Of a stretch of DNA of 15,428 bases, positions 1 through 7,521 are shown one piece after another. The DNA comes from DASWIV01 sp036397475 (lineage in GTDB: Bacteria > JAJVIF01 > JAPKYR01). A model generated the notes under the pieces. The model made no database searches. It saw only the letters and a program-made list of their open reading frames with translations, and was not told the DNA's origin. A program made the translations under genes and the position numbers. Where the stretch lies: positions 1 to 15,428 of the forward strand of contig DASWIV010000091.1 of assembly GCA_036397475.1 (NCBI GenBank), in the 5' to 3' direction. Position 1 is the first letter of the stretch, and every line of letters starts with the position of its first letter.

Positions 1-84
1 GACCGGGGTCTTCTGGACCAGGTCGAGCATTATGGAATCGACTATCATTTCTTTCATGTCGTTCCGTTATTCATCCCTTCGTAA
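1..84 (+). CDS. 3' end of an unidentified gene (partial)
   Basis: The first frame is open from base 1 and ends in TAA at 82-84, giving the last 27 residues of a protein whose body lies outside the window. The peptide is rich in His, Phe, Tyr and Val and ends HFFHVVPLFIPS. I do not recognise the family. It reads like real protein and the following 140 bases are non-coding, which fits a gene end. With only 27 codons the call is tentative and no function is proposed. Confidence 0.4.
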   Translation, partial: DRGLLDQVEHYGIDYHFFHVVPLFIPS

Positions 85-187
85 GTCTTGCCGTCACTCC
101 CGCTCAAGGTGACAGTTAAAAAGCATATAGAATTCTATTCAATGATACCGCATAACCAGCACTTTGGCTAGTGATACAGAACAATAT

Positions 188-211
188 AAAAAACCCCCTC
201 TTTCGAGGGGG
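188..211 (-). terminator. Intrinsic terminator of the lipoprotein gene
   Basis: A perfect 7-bp stem (CCCCCTC pairing with GAGGGGG, 194-211) closes a TTTC loop. On the minus strand it is followed directly by six T residues (complement of A188-A193). It lies 17 bases beyond the stop codon of the minus-strand lipoprotein gene, the expected position for a Rho-independent terminator. On the plus strand there is no T run after the stem, so it should act in one direction only. Confidence 0.88.
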
Positions 212-227
212 AGCAAGCTTTCGTCAG

Positions 228-1736
228 TTATTCTATCGCGAGTTCCAAATCAATATTTGTCGTAACTCCCGCATTGACCAGGACGTCGTTCACCTGCCCA
301 AAATATGACTCGTCGGTTGAGAAGACAATGTTGCCCTGGACGATATAGGTTCCAGCGGGTATACCGTTGAAAACGAACTGTCCCTTGCCATCAGAATTGG
401 TCTTCCATTTGACGCCTGTAAGAGGTCCGCCCAGTTTTTCAGCGGTTACATCGACTCCGGTCGGTGGGAAGGCAAACGGCCCGGAACCTGAATCCGTAAG
501 GAATATATTGCCCCTGAGTACACCCTCATTGATAAATCGAAGGGCGAAATCAAGCTGGTTTGTTCCTTCACGGATTGTCTGGTAGGTGCTCTGGGCTTCA
601 TAGAAAGTAACGCCTTCACCGGGAGCGGTTACCGTAACCGTGTAATCGCCGGGAACAACAGCTTCAATCTTGTAGCTTCCCGTCGGACCGGTAATCGCTG
701 TTTTGGAGCCAAGGAGCGGATTTGAAAGCGAAACTCTCGCATTAGATACCGGGAGTGGCACTCCTGCGTTTCTTACAACGCCCGAGACTTCTCCACGGCC
801 CTCGGTCTCCACGTTCATAAAGACATTTATGATCGCGTCGTCCTGATCCTTGATTACAAGTCCATCGCGCGTACCATCGGAATAACCGGGTCGTTCATAT
901 TTGACCCTGTAAATTCCTTCGGCAAGATTGTAGAACCTGTATTGGCCACCCAGATTAGTCAGGTACTGGATATCGGCGAAGAGTGGATCTCCAGGCATTG
1001 ACAGAGTGATTCTGACTCCGCCAAGACCGGTGCCGTCAGTTACATCCCGGACAACTCCACCGATACTCCCGCCTACCGTGTTGGTAGGACTGAGGTTGAA
1101 GAACGGTGTAGACCAGAATTCCTGATTGCCCTGTGCCTGCCTGATATTTACGTTGATAGTGTTGAAGCCGGGTGCGGAGACGTTGAAGTTCGCGGTCCCG
1201 GCCGGCACGGTCATAAAGTAAAAACCGTAACCGTCCGACTTTGCCGTACGTCCAGCCGCGGCAACACTTGCGCCAACGATCGGAAGATCATTTTCGGTTG
1301 AGGTTACAAACCCGAAAATAATTTCCTCGCCGGATGGAAGTTCCGATGTGAGCGGGAAATCCATCCGGTAATCGTTGCCGGTTCCGATGTTGACGTAATT
1401 GGAAAACGTCTCACTCAGGATCGGCTGCCGCCAGGCGGATGAAGTTACCGGGATGACGACATACTGGCCTTCATCCAGACCAAGGTTAAAAGATCCGTTT
1501 GAATTGATATTTGTTTCGTTGGCAAGCTCGTATGTTTCCAGGTCATACGCGAAAACATGGCCCGAAGCTACCGGAGCGGAATTGTAAAATACCGTACCGG
1601 AAATACTGCTCGCGAAATGAGACTGATCGGGACCAGTCCCGGCTTCTACCGGCGATCCTCCACCGGAGCACGCTCCGACAGAAAATGCCAGCAGGATAAC
1701 TAATGTTAATAAGGAAGCTCGACAGGTGGTAAGCAT
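228..1736 (-). CDS. Lipoprotein with five carboxypeptidase-regulatory-like repeats
   Basis: A 502-residue exported lipoprotein. Residues 1-22 form a signal peptide with a hydrophobic core and a lipobox VGAC, so Cys23 should be lipidated. Ser24 at position +2 is compatible with outer-membrane sorting by the E. coli rule. The rest is a chain of about five beta-sandwich repeats (roughly 44-98, 138-200, 224-310, 316-400 and 405-500). Each has the pattern G-x-V ... G-A-x-V ... D/T-x-x-G-x-Y/F ... P/A-G-x-Y-x-V that is typical of carboxypeptidase regulatory-like or CNA-B-like domains. No catalytic domain is visible. Such repeats usually serve as rigid surface stalks or in carbohydrate or protein binding; the role here is unknown. 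The start is supported by a strong GGGAGG site (complement of 1741-1746) four bases before the ATG. It is transcribed alone and ends at the terminator at 188-211. Confidence 0.88.
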   Translation of the reverse strand: MLTTCRASLLTLVILLAFSVGACSGGGSPVEAGTGPDQSHFASSISGTVFYNSAPVASGHVFAYDLETYELANETNINSNGSFNLGLDEGQYVVIPVTSSAWRQPILSETFSNYVNIGTGNDYRMDFPLTSELPSGEEIIFGFVTSTENDLPIVGASVAAAGRTAKSDGYGFYFMTVPAGTANFNVSAPGFNTINVNIRQAQGNQEFWSTPFFNLSPTNTVGGSIGGVVRDVTDGTGLGGVRITLSMPGDPLFADIQYLTNLGGQYRFYNLAEGIYRVKYERPGYSDGTRDGLVIKDQDDAIINVFMNVETEGRGEVSGVVRNAGVPLPVSNARVSLSNPLLGSKTAITGPTGSYKIEAVVPGDYTVTVTAPGEGVTFYEAQSTYQTIREGTNQLDFALRFINEGVLRGNIFLTDSGSGPFAFPPTGVDVTAEKLGGPLTGVKWKTNSDGKGQFVFNGIPAGTYIVQGNIVFSTDESYFGQVNDVLVNAGVTTNIDLELAIE

Positions 1737-2054
1737 GATGCCTCCCGACTCACGACTTCATCGCAGTCAAGATATTCACTATAATTACGGCGGTTAAGCA
1801 TACTTAATTGGGTCATGAATTACAAGCGTTCTCTGGAAAATGAGGAAAGAACACCCGCATCGTGCAACCAATAATGATGTTTATCCGACGTATCAGTGTG
1901 ATTGATCCGGCTGAATTTGATACCCACTACCGTGGATAACGCTGAGAGCCGAATCAATGTAAAATTACCATAAGTTACAAAAAGTGTCAAGAAGATTACC
2001 GCATAGTATTCTGCTTTTCGGGTCAGGTATGATACTAAATAAAGAGGTGTCATG
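1737..2054. other. Divergent intergenic region, no gene supported
   Basis: About 318 bases separate the minus-strand lipoprotein from the plus-strand small membrane protein, so it should carry both promoters. On the plus side a TATGAT hexamer (2028-2033) is a possible -10 box for the downstream gene, but I see no convincing -35 partner. GAGG at 2044-2047 is that gene's ribosome site. On the minus side a TATAGT-like hexamer lies upstream of the lipoprotein, again without a clear -35. A 77-codon minus-strand frame spans most of the region but has no ribosome site and no recognisable protein, so I do not call it. Confidence 0.5.
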
Positions 2055-2360
2055 ATGAAACATCCGCATTATGAAATTGTCCACACGGTTTATCAAATTT
2101 TCCTGTACACCCTGCTATGGGGATTTGGATTCCTGGTTTTCGTCTGGCTGATTTACATGTTACCATCCATTAAAGACTGGGGATTTGGTTTTGCGGCGAA
2201 CACGGTTGGAGTCGGGCGCGATGAATTAATGAACGCGGCACTTCATATGCTGACGATGTCGAAATTCATTTATGCGTTTGTCCTGTTCCCTGTCACATTG
2301 GGCCTATATACGTGGATGAGTAAATTCGGTAAAGGAAAATCCGGGGAAACAAAAATTTAA
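2055..2360 (+). CDS. Small two-helix inner-membrane protein, unknown function
   Basis: A protein of 101 residues, or 102 if the adjacent upstream ATG at 2052 is used. I prefer ATG 2055 because the GAGG at 2044-2047 lies seven bases before it, the spacing also seen before purD and the XRE regulator; from 2052 it would be four. Two hydrophobic segments are visible (about 13-36 and 69-90), separated by a loop rich in Gly and Asn (KDWGFGFAANTVGVGRDE) and followed by a short basic tail (GKGKSG), which predicts a cytoplasmic C-terminus. No family is recognised. It precedes a damaged epimerase gene, so its former operon partner may have been that epimerase. The frame looks genuinely coding: it has a good start, good hydrophobic periodicity and no overlap. 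Confidence 0.6.
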   Translation: MKHPHYEIVHTVYQIFLYTLLWGFGFLVFVWLIYMLPSIKDWGFGFAANTVGVGRDELMNAALHMLTMSKFIYAFVLFPVTLGLYTWMSKFGKGKSGETKI

Positions 2361-2403
2361 AGGATTGTTTTCATGGCAGGTTGGAACGAGTTGAATATTG
2401 TGA

Positions 2404-3114
2404 CCTGAATGGGAAGAAACCTATCCCAGGATAATGGATGGAATGATAGAAGGCGCCAGGTCGTCGGGAGCCAGTATAATTTTCGGTGATAATTTATATT
2501 GCTATGGTCCGGTCGACGGAAAAATGACCGAAGACAAACCCTATGCCGCTACCGGGAAAAAGGGCAGGCTCCGCGCGGAAATATCAAATCGTTTAATGGA
2601 AGCTCACCGGGAAGGCAAAGTAAAAGCGATGATTGTGCGCGCATCGGATTATTACGGACCGGGCGTAACCAATGCATTGATAGGCGAAAGGTTTTTCAAG
2701 GCGCTTTTTAAAGGTGGAGCGATTCAATGGATCGGAAAACCGTCCATGCCCCATACATTTTCTTTTATTGACGATGTCGCAAAGTCGGCAGTGTTTTTAA
2801 GCGACCAGCCAGGTGCCTATGGACAGGTCTGGTTTACCCCCAATGCCGAAACGCTTACATCCAATCAAATGATGGAACTCATTTTCAAGGAAGCGGAAGT
2901 AAGGGGAAAAGTTCAGGTAGCACCCGACTGGCTTTTGAAAGTCATGGGTTGGTTCGATCCAGCGATAAGGGAAGTCGAGGAGATCATTTATGAATTCCGC
3001 GAACCTTATATTGTGGACCACAGTAAATTTGAAAATCTGTATGGCGCTAATCCGACTCCCCATGAAGCCGCAATAAAAAAGACGGTGGAATGGTACAGGC
3101 AGTACCTTGGCTGA
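2404..3114 (+). pseudogene. N-terminally truncated NAD-dependent epimerase/dehydratase
   Basis: The open frame from ATG 2434 encodes 226 residues matching the C-terminal two thirds of an extended short-chain dehydrogenase of the NAD-dependent epimerase type. Signatures include a GDNLYCYGPVDG segment (18-29), RASDYYGPG (69-77), MPHTFSFIDDVA (105-116), PNAETLT (136-142) and a terminal KTVEWYRQYLG. The Rossmann fold start with its Gly-x-x-Gly-x-x-Gly NAD motif, and about 90 further residues, are absent. Family-like residues continue upstream of the ATG in the same frame (PEWEETYPRI, 2404-2433) until an in-frame TGA at 2401, so ATG 2434 lies inside the original coding region. No N-terminal half is found in other frames between 2361 and 2403. 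The remnant cannot bind NAD in the usual way and is most likely a decaying gene, although the remaining frame is long and clean. Its original substrate is unknown. Confidence 0.72.
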
Positions 3115-3140
3115 TTATTACCGGGTCCTGAAATTATTTC

Positions 3141-3170
3141 TTGCGCATATCCTGACTTCCTGCTTAAATT
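3141..3170 (+). promoter_or_regulatory. Possible promoter of the purD operon
   Basis: TTGCGC at 3141-3146 and TAAATT at 3165-3170 are separated by 18 bases and lie just upstream of purD, in the only gap in this plus-strand run long enough for a promoter. Both hexamers match the sigma-70 consensus only partly (TTG of the -35, four of six in the -10), so this is a weak suggestion. Confidence 0.25.
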
Positions 3171-3203
3171 GGGTACATCCACACTCGGGAGCAGGAAAGT
3201 AAA

Positions 3204-4481
3204 ATGCATGTCTTGATAATTGGTTCCGGCGGAAGAGAGCACGCTCTCGGCTGGGCGATCTACAAAAGCCACCACAAACCCAGGATTACAACGATTCCCG
3301 GGAACGCGGGGACCTCGCGGGTTGGCCACAATGTCGATCTGGACATCGACAATTTCGATGGGATCGCAGAATACGCATTTAAAAATGAAGTGGACCTGGT
3401 AGTTGTCGGTCCGGAAGCGCCCCTGGTTGCAGGACTTGCCGATGCGTTGATTGTAAAGGGAATTAAGGTATTCGGACCGGTCGCGGAGGCAGCTGTTGTA
3501 GAGGGAAGCAAGGTTTTCACAAAGGAATTCTGTGCACGCCACGGGATCCCGTCGGCGGACTATGTCCTGTTTGACGATGCAGAAGCTGCTCATAAATTTG
3601 TCAATGACAGGGCGGAAGAAACCTGTGTGGTTAAAGTGGATGGTCTGGCTGCCGGCAAAGGCGCTATCGTGTGCGACGACAAAATCGACGCGCATTCTGC
3701 GGTCGATACCTGCCTTGTGGAGAAAAAATTCGGCGATGCCGGAAACAGGATAATTATTGAGGACCGTCTCACGGGCTTCGAAACTACTCTCCTGACACTT
3801 GTCGCGGGAAACGAATACAGGAAATTCTTATATTCTCAAGACCACAAGCGCGCATACGATGGCGACAGGGGTCCAAATACCGGTGGGATGGGCGTGTTCG
3901 CCCCCACACCAAAAATTTCCGATGAAATGGACGCAAGAATTACAAAGGAAATTCTCGAGCCTACCTTAAATGGCCTGATCGAAGAAGGTATAAATTATAC
4001 TGGGTGCCTGTACTTCGGTTTGATGATAACTGACGGCGGTCCGAATTTGATCGAATATAACTGCAGATTCGGCGATCCGGAGGCACAGGCCGTTCTGCCA
4101 TTAATGGATGGAGATTTTCTGGACGCGCTTATCGCCTGCACCGAGAAGAAACTTGGAGAGATAGAATTGAAACCATCTGGTAAAAAGTCACTGACCGTTA
4201 TCCTGGCATCGGAAGGATATCCGGATGAATATGAAAAGGGGCTGGACATCACCGAGCAGGTGCTTGAATTGGAAGAAACCAATGACCTCCTTGTTTTTCA
4301 TGCGGGGACGAGGCAGGGCGCCGGGAAAATTTCTACGTCCGGTGGCCGTGTGCTCGCGGTAACCGCTGTGGACACGGATTTCGAAAAGTGCAGGAAAAAA
4401 CTTTACTATAAAATTAACGGGATTAATTTCGTAGGGCTGTTCTACAGGCAGGACATCGGCCATGAACTGGTATCGGTGTAA
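3204..4481 (+). CDS. purD: Phosphoribosylamine--glycine ligase (GAR synthetase)
   Basis: PurD is a cytoplasmic enzyme that joins 5-phosphoribosylamine and glycine using ATP to form GAR, the second step of de novo purine synthesis. The 425 residues match the usual family length of about 420-430. The N-terminal domain opens with VLIIGSGGREHA (3-14). The ATP-grasp core shows VVKVDGLAAGKG (142-153), SQDHKRAYDGDRGPNTGGMG (211-230) and LIEYNCRFGDPEAQAVLP (282-299), which carries the metal- and ATP-binding Glu and Asn. The C-terminal domain ends with the family motif RVLAVTA. AGGA at 3193-3196, seven bases before the ATG, supports the start. Purine genes usually sit together, but here purD heads an operon whose next three genes concern envelope glycans; the next gene begins within 13 bases. 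No damage is seen. Confidence 0.97.
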   Translation: MHVLIIGSGGREHALGWAIYKSHHKPRITTIPGNAGTSRVGHNVDLDIDNFDGIAEYAFKNEVDLVVVGPEAPLVAGLADALIVKGIKVFGPVAEAAVVEGSKVFTKEFCARHGIPSADYVLFDDAEAAHKFVNDRAEETCVVKVDGLAAGKGAIVCDDKIDAHSAVDTCLVEKKFGDAGNRIIIEDRLTGFETTLLTLVAGNEYRKFLYSQDHKRAYDGDRGPNTGGMGVFAPTPKISDEMDARITKEILEPTLNGLIEEGINYTGCLYFGLMITDGGPNLIEYNCRFGDPEAQAVLPLMDGDFLDALIACTEKKLGEIELKPSGKKSLTVILASEGYPDEYEKGLDITEQVLELEETNDLLVFHAGTRQGAGKISTSGGRVLAVTAVDTDFEKCRKKLYYKINGINFVGLFYRQDIGHELVSV

Positions 4482-4493
4482 GCGAATCCTGTG

Positions 4494-6002
4494 ATGACAT
4501 CCGAAGCTGAAATTCCATCCAGAAAAAACTCCCCGGGAATAGTCTGGCTTTTTTTTACAATCATCCTCGTACTGATTACCAGGATCCCGTTTCTCGATAT
4601 GGGATTCGGACGTCCGGACGCGTGGCGGGTCGGAGTGTCAGGGAAAATGCTTGCGGAATTTGGCGAGTACATACCGTCAAGACCTCCCGGATTCCCACTC
4701 CTCGAATTAATTTCAGCACTTGCGTACAGGATATTCGGATTTTCCCCTTTAACCTGGACCTTTACCAATTCACTTACGACAATAATCTTCTGTGTTTCGG
4801 TATGGGCGATCTGGTCGCTTGCGAAAAAATGGAATGTTCCATATCCGAACCTGGTCGCGTTTATTTATTCATTCGCGCCCCTAAACTGGGTCTATTCCGT
4901 CGAAACAATCGATTACCTGTGGATGACATCGCTGATCGTACTTTCCGTGCTCGCATTTGAGTCTGAGAAAATTAGTGCCGGGAAACGTCCGGTAATAATG
5001 GGAATACTTCTGGGACTGGCAGCGTCGGCTAGATTTTTCGCCGCATTCCAGTTGATCCCGCTCGGGATACTGATATGGGCTTCCACAAAATCCTGGAAAG
5101 AGGCAGGGAAATTCCTAGCAGCATTTCTGGTGACTGCAGGGATTTTTTATTCGTTCGTACTGATCAGGGTCGATAATTTCGGGCAATATATGGAATGGTT
5201 CAACAGCCTGAATGCGATTCAGTCCAGACTTACAGATATAAAGGGCGCGGGATTAACCAGAAGATTCATCGCGCCAGCGATTGGTTTATTCGGTCCACTA
5301 TGTTCGATCGCCGTAATGACTGGATTTATCGCGGGCCGGAAAAAACTTGTAAACGGGTGGAAAATCCGCGACAGAAAAATCTGGGTGCCATCGCTTATGG
5401 CGATTTTTATTATGGTTCCATATCTATGGCACCTGCATCCGAATTACTGGATCCCCGCTACCGGTTTCATAATCATTATCCTTGGCTCGATCAACCGAAA
5501 AACATACCTTCTGATCCTTGCGATGCTGATTTTCGTGGCTAACATTCCGTGGTGGCAGGCCAATATAGAAGGGCTTGGATTAATAGTAAAACCATCTGAA
5601 AATGCCTGGGCAAAAAATATCGCGCCGTACCAGAACGAGACTTTTTACACCGAGATGCTTGTCAGGCAGATGCTCTGGGCTCAGACGGAGGAATTGCTTG
5701 CGATGGAGCTGCCGGACAATGCAATTGTTATGGGGAATATAGGAATTCCGATAATTTCGTTTCTGGTGGATGGCATTCGTCCGGATGAAATGGAATTTTC
5801 GAATGGCAGAAAAATTGAAGTCTGGTCGGTACCGGGGAATGAAGGGCCGTACTATAAATATTTCCTGTCACCGTCGCAGGTCGAGGATGCTGTCAATTCC
5901 GGTTACCGCGTGTTTTGCCTTCCGGGTGCAGAGACAACATACTACGCGACCTATCGGCAGAATCTGAGGGAAGTGGAGGGTGTCGAATTCCTGGCGCTGT
6001 AA
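4494..6002 (+). CDS. GT-C type membrane glycosyltransferase-like protein (first of a tandem pair)
   Basis: A polytopic inner-membrane protein of 502 residues (503 from GTG at 4491, which directly precedes the ATG). No Shine-Dalgarno is evident, so translation may be coupled to purD, which ends at 4481. About ten hydrophobic segments fill residues 16-355, followed by a mostly soluble C-terminal part of about 140 residues. The first loop after helix 1 carries the acidic motif GFGRPDAWR and then SRPPGFPLLE, the layout of the first extracytoplasmic loop in GT-C enzymes of the PMT/ArnT class, where an Asp acts in catalysis. Another conserved block is PYLWHLHPNYWIP. GT-C enzymes transfer sugars from polyprenyl-phosphate donors to lipids or proteins outside the membrane; donor and acceptor here are unknown. 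The next gene is a clear paralogue of the same length. Confidence 0.8.
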   Translation: MTSEAEIPSRKNSPGIVWLFFTIILVLITRIPFLDMGFGRPDAWRVGVSGKMLAEFGEYIPSRPPGFPLLELISALAYRIFGFSPLTWTFTNSLTTIIFCVSVWAIWSLAKKWNVPYPNLVAFIYSFAPLNWVYSVETIDYLWMTSLIVLSVLAFESEKISAGKRPVIMGILLGLAASARFFAAFQLIPLGILIWASTKSWKEAGKFLAAFLVTAGIFYSFVLIRVDNFGQYMEWFNSLNAIQSRLTDIKGAGLTRRFIAPAIGLFGPLCSIAVMTGFIAGRKKLVNGWKIRDRKIWVPSLMAIFIMVPYLWHLHPNYWIPATGFIIIILGSINRKTYLLILAMLIFVANIPWWQANIEGLGLIVKPSENAWAKNIAPYQNETFYTEMLVRQMLWAQTEELLAMELPDNAIVMGNIGIPIISFLVDGIRPDEMEFSNGRKIEVWSVPGNEGPYYKYFLSPSQVEDAVNSGYRVFCLPGAETTYYATYRQNLREVEGVEFLAL

Positions 6003-6007
6003 TAAAT

Positions 6008-7519
6008 ATGCGGGACCTGGATAAAAAAAGCCGGGGATATATTCTCGATAAACACGATTTGTTGTGGATAGGCGGTTTAATCGGAATTGTCATCCTGACC
6101 AGGATTCCATTTCTCGATACGGGATTCGGACGTGCCGACGCCTGGAGAGTCGCGGTCTGCGGCAAATTTCTGGTTGAGATGGGTGAATATTTTCCGTCCA
6201 GGCCTCCGGGGTTTCCGCTTCTCGAAATTTTATCCGCCGGATCTTACTTTCTATTTCTTGGGAGTAAGCTGACATGGGTTTTCCTGAATGCATTTACCAC
6301 GGTAATTTTTTGTTACTCCGTCTATTTAATATTTAAGCTGGCGCGCCATTGGAACCTTTCAAGCCCGATCCTGATCGCAGTCATTTATGCATTTGCCCCT
6401 CTGAACTGGGTTTATTCGGTCGAAACGATCGATTATGTCTGGGTAGAATTCCTCCTGTTGTCGGGGATAGTCATACTGGCAGATAAGCAGCGCCCGGGAG
6501 GAAAACATCCGGGATTATTTCACGGGCTCATATTATCCCTGGCGGTTGCGGCAAGGTTTCTTGCTATCGTGCCTGCTGTCGCCAACTTATATGTATTCGG
6601 AAAAATATCAAAGGACAATTTCAGGGTTGCAGTTATCACGTTTACGGCGGGAATCGTTATTTTCTATGGAATCGTATTTGCTGATATCCGGGACTGGGGA
6701 AATTATTTCGAATGGTTTACGCATTTGAATAAAATCACATCCGGCTACGCTGAAACGGGGGGAGGAGTCTTTGTACGGAAATACCTGGTCCCGGCGTCCA
6801 GCCTGTTCGGGCCGCTTGCATCGATCGGCATCATTGCCGGAATTATTTATGGCGCTAAAAATATACGGAACAGGTTGAAGGAAAGATTTGGCGCGGCGTT
6901 CCTTTGCATTCTGATGTGCGTTTGCATTATGGCGCCATACCTCTGGCATCTTCACCAGAATTACTGGATTCCCGCGATACCGTTTATCCTACTGCTGCTT
7001 GGAATGGCCGTCGACTGGAAATATCTGCTGATTATCGCGATCTTTGTTACTGGATCGAACTTTCCATGGTGGAAACAGAATGTCGAGGGACTGGGGAGCT
7101 CAATATCCGGGCCAATAGCGCCGTACCAGAACGTGACGATATTTGAAGAATCGAAAATGCGCAAAATATTGATGTCATCGGTTGAAGAACTGGTCAATGC
7201 GAATCTTCCTGACGACTGGGTGATCATGTCAAGCTTCAGGCTTCCATTGATCCAGTTTTACATTCCGGGGATTGAAAAAATCGAAATTGGTGATAATTCT
7301 GACATTACGGGCTGGAGGTCTCCTGACGGGGGTCCGGTTTTCGTATATTTGTTGTCACCTGGCGAGGCCGGTAGTGCAATCGAATCGGATTTTCATGTAG
7401 TATATCTGCCCGGAATCGATTCGACCTACAAGGCATCGTATGATGTCGAAATATGGGAAGTCGACGGTGTGGAAATGCTGTACCGTGAAGGCGACGAAGG
7501 CCTGACGGTATTTGAATAA
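6008..7519 (+). CDS. GT-C type membrane glycosyltransferase-like protein (second of a tandem pair)
   Basis: A polytopic membrane protein of 503 residues, paralogous along its whole length to the gene before it. Shared blocks include RIPFLD (32-37), GFGRxDAWRV, SRPPGFPLLE, FAPLNWVYSVETIDY, PYLWHLHxNYWIPA, a PWW-x2-N-[VI]-EGLG block and IAPYQN. By eye about half of the first 150 residues are identical, so the pair arose by duplication but is not recent. The acidic loop residue (Asp44) is kept in both, so both may be active, perhaps on different substrates. The open frame runs upstream to 5915, but that would put 31 unrelated residues in front and overlap the previous gene; ATG 6008, five bases after its stop, restores an N-terminus aligned with the paralogue. 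No strong ribosome site is seen, which suggests translational coupling. Confidence 0.8.
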   Translation: MRDLDKKSRGYILDKHDLLWIGGLIGIVILTRIPFLDTGFGRADAWRVAVCGKFLVEMGEYFPSRPPGFPLLEILSAGSYFLFLGSKLTWVFLNAFTTVIFCYSVYLIFKLARHWNLSSPILIAVIYAFAPLNWVYSVETIDYVWVEFLLLSGIVILADKQRPGGKHPGLFHGLILSLAVAARFLAIVPAVANLYVFGKISKDNFRVAVITFTAGIVIFYGIVFADIRDWGNYFEWFTHLNKITSGYAETGGGVFVRKYLVPASSLFGPLASIGIIAGIIYGAKNIRNRLKERFGAAFLCILMCVCIMAPYLWHLHQNYWIPAIPFILLLLGMAVDWKYLLIIAIFVTGSNFPWWKQNVEGLGSSISGPIAPYQNVTIFEESKMRKILMSSVEELVNANLPDDWVIMSSFRLPLIQFYIPGIEKIEIGDNSDITGWRSPDGGPVFVYLLSPGEAGSAIESDFHVVYLPGIDSTYKASYDVEIWEVDGVEMLYREGDEGLTVFE

Positions 7520-7521
7520 GA

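Noticed and set aside
93..114. Short inverted pair GTCAC ... GTGAC after the first gene's stop
   Set aside because: The stem is only five base pairs with a large loop and no T run, so it does not qualify as a terminator.
127..138. Perfect 12-base palindrome ATAGAATTCTAT
   Set aside because: A few such palindromes are expected by chance in 15 kb, and nothing nearby suggests a binding site.
1820..2053. Minus-strand frame of 77 codons in the lipoprotein/small-protein intergenic region
   Set aside because: It has no ribosome site, overlaps the start of the plus-strand gene, has no protein-like domain pattern and fills the region where two promoters are expected.
3006..3695. Long minus-strand frame of 229 codons opposite purD
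   Set aside because: It runs antisense to the well-supported purD and epimerase frames and encodes nothing recognisable.
5915..6007. Longer N-terminus for the second GT-C protein
   Set aside because: The 31 extra residues are the shadow of the previous gene's end and have no counterpart in the paralogue.
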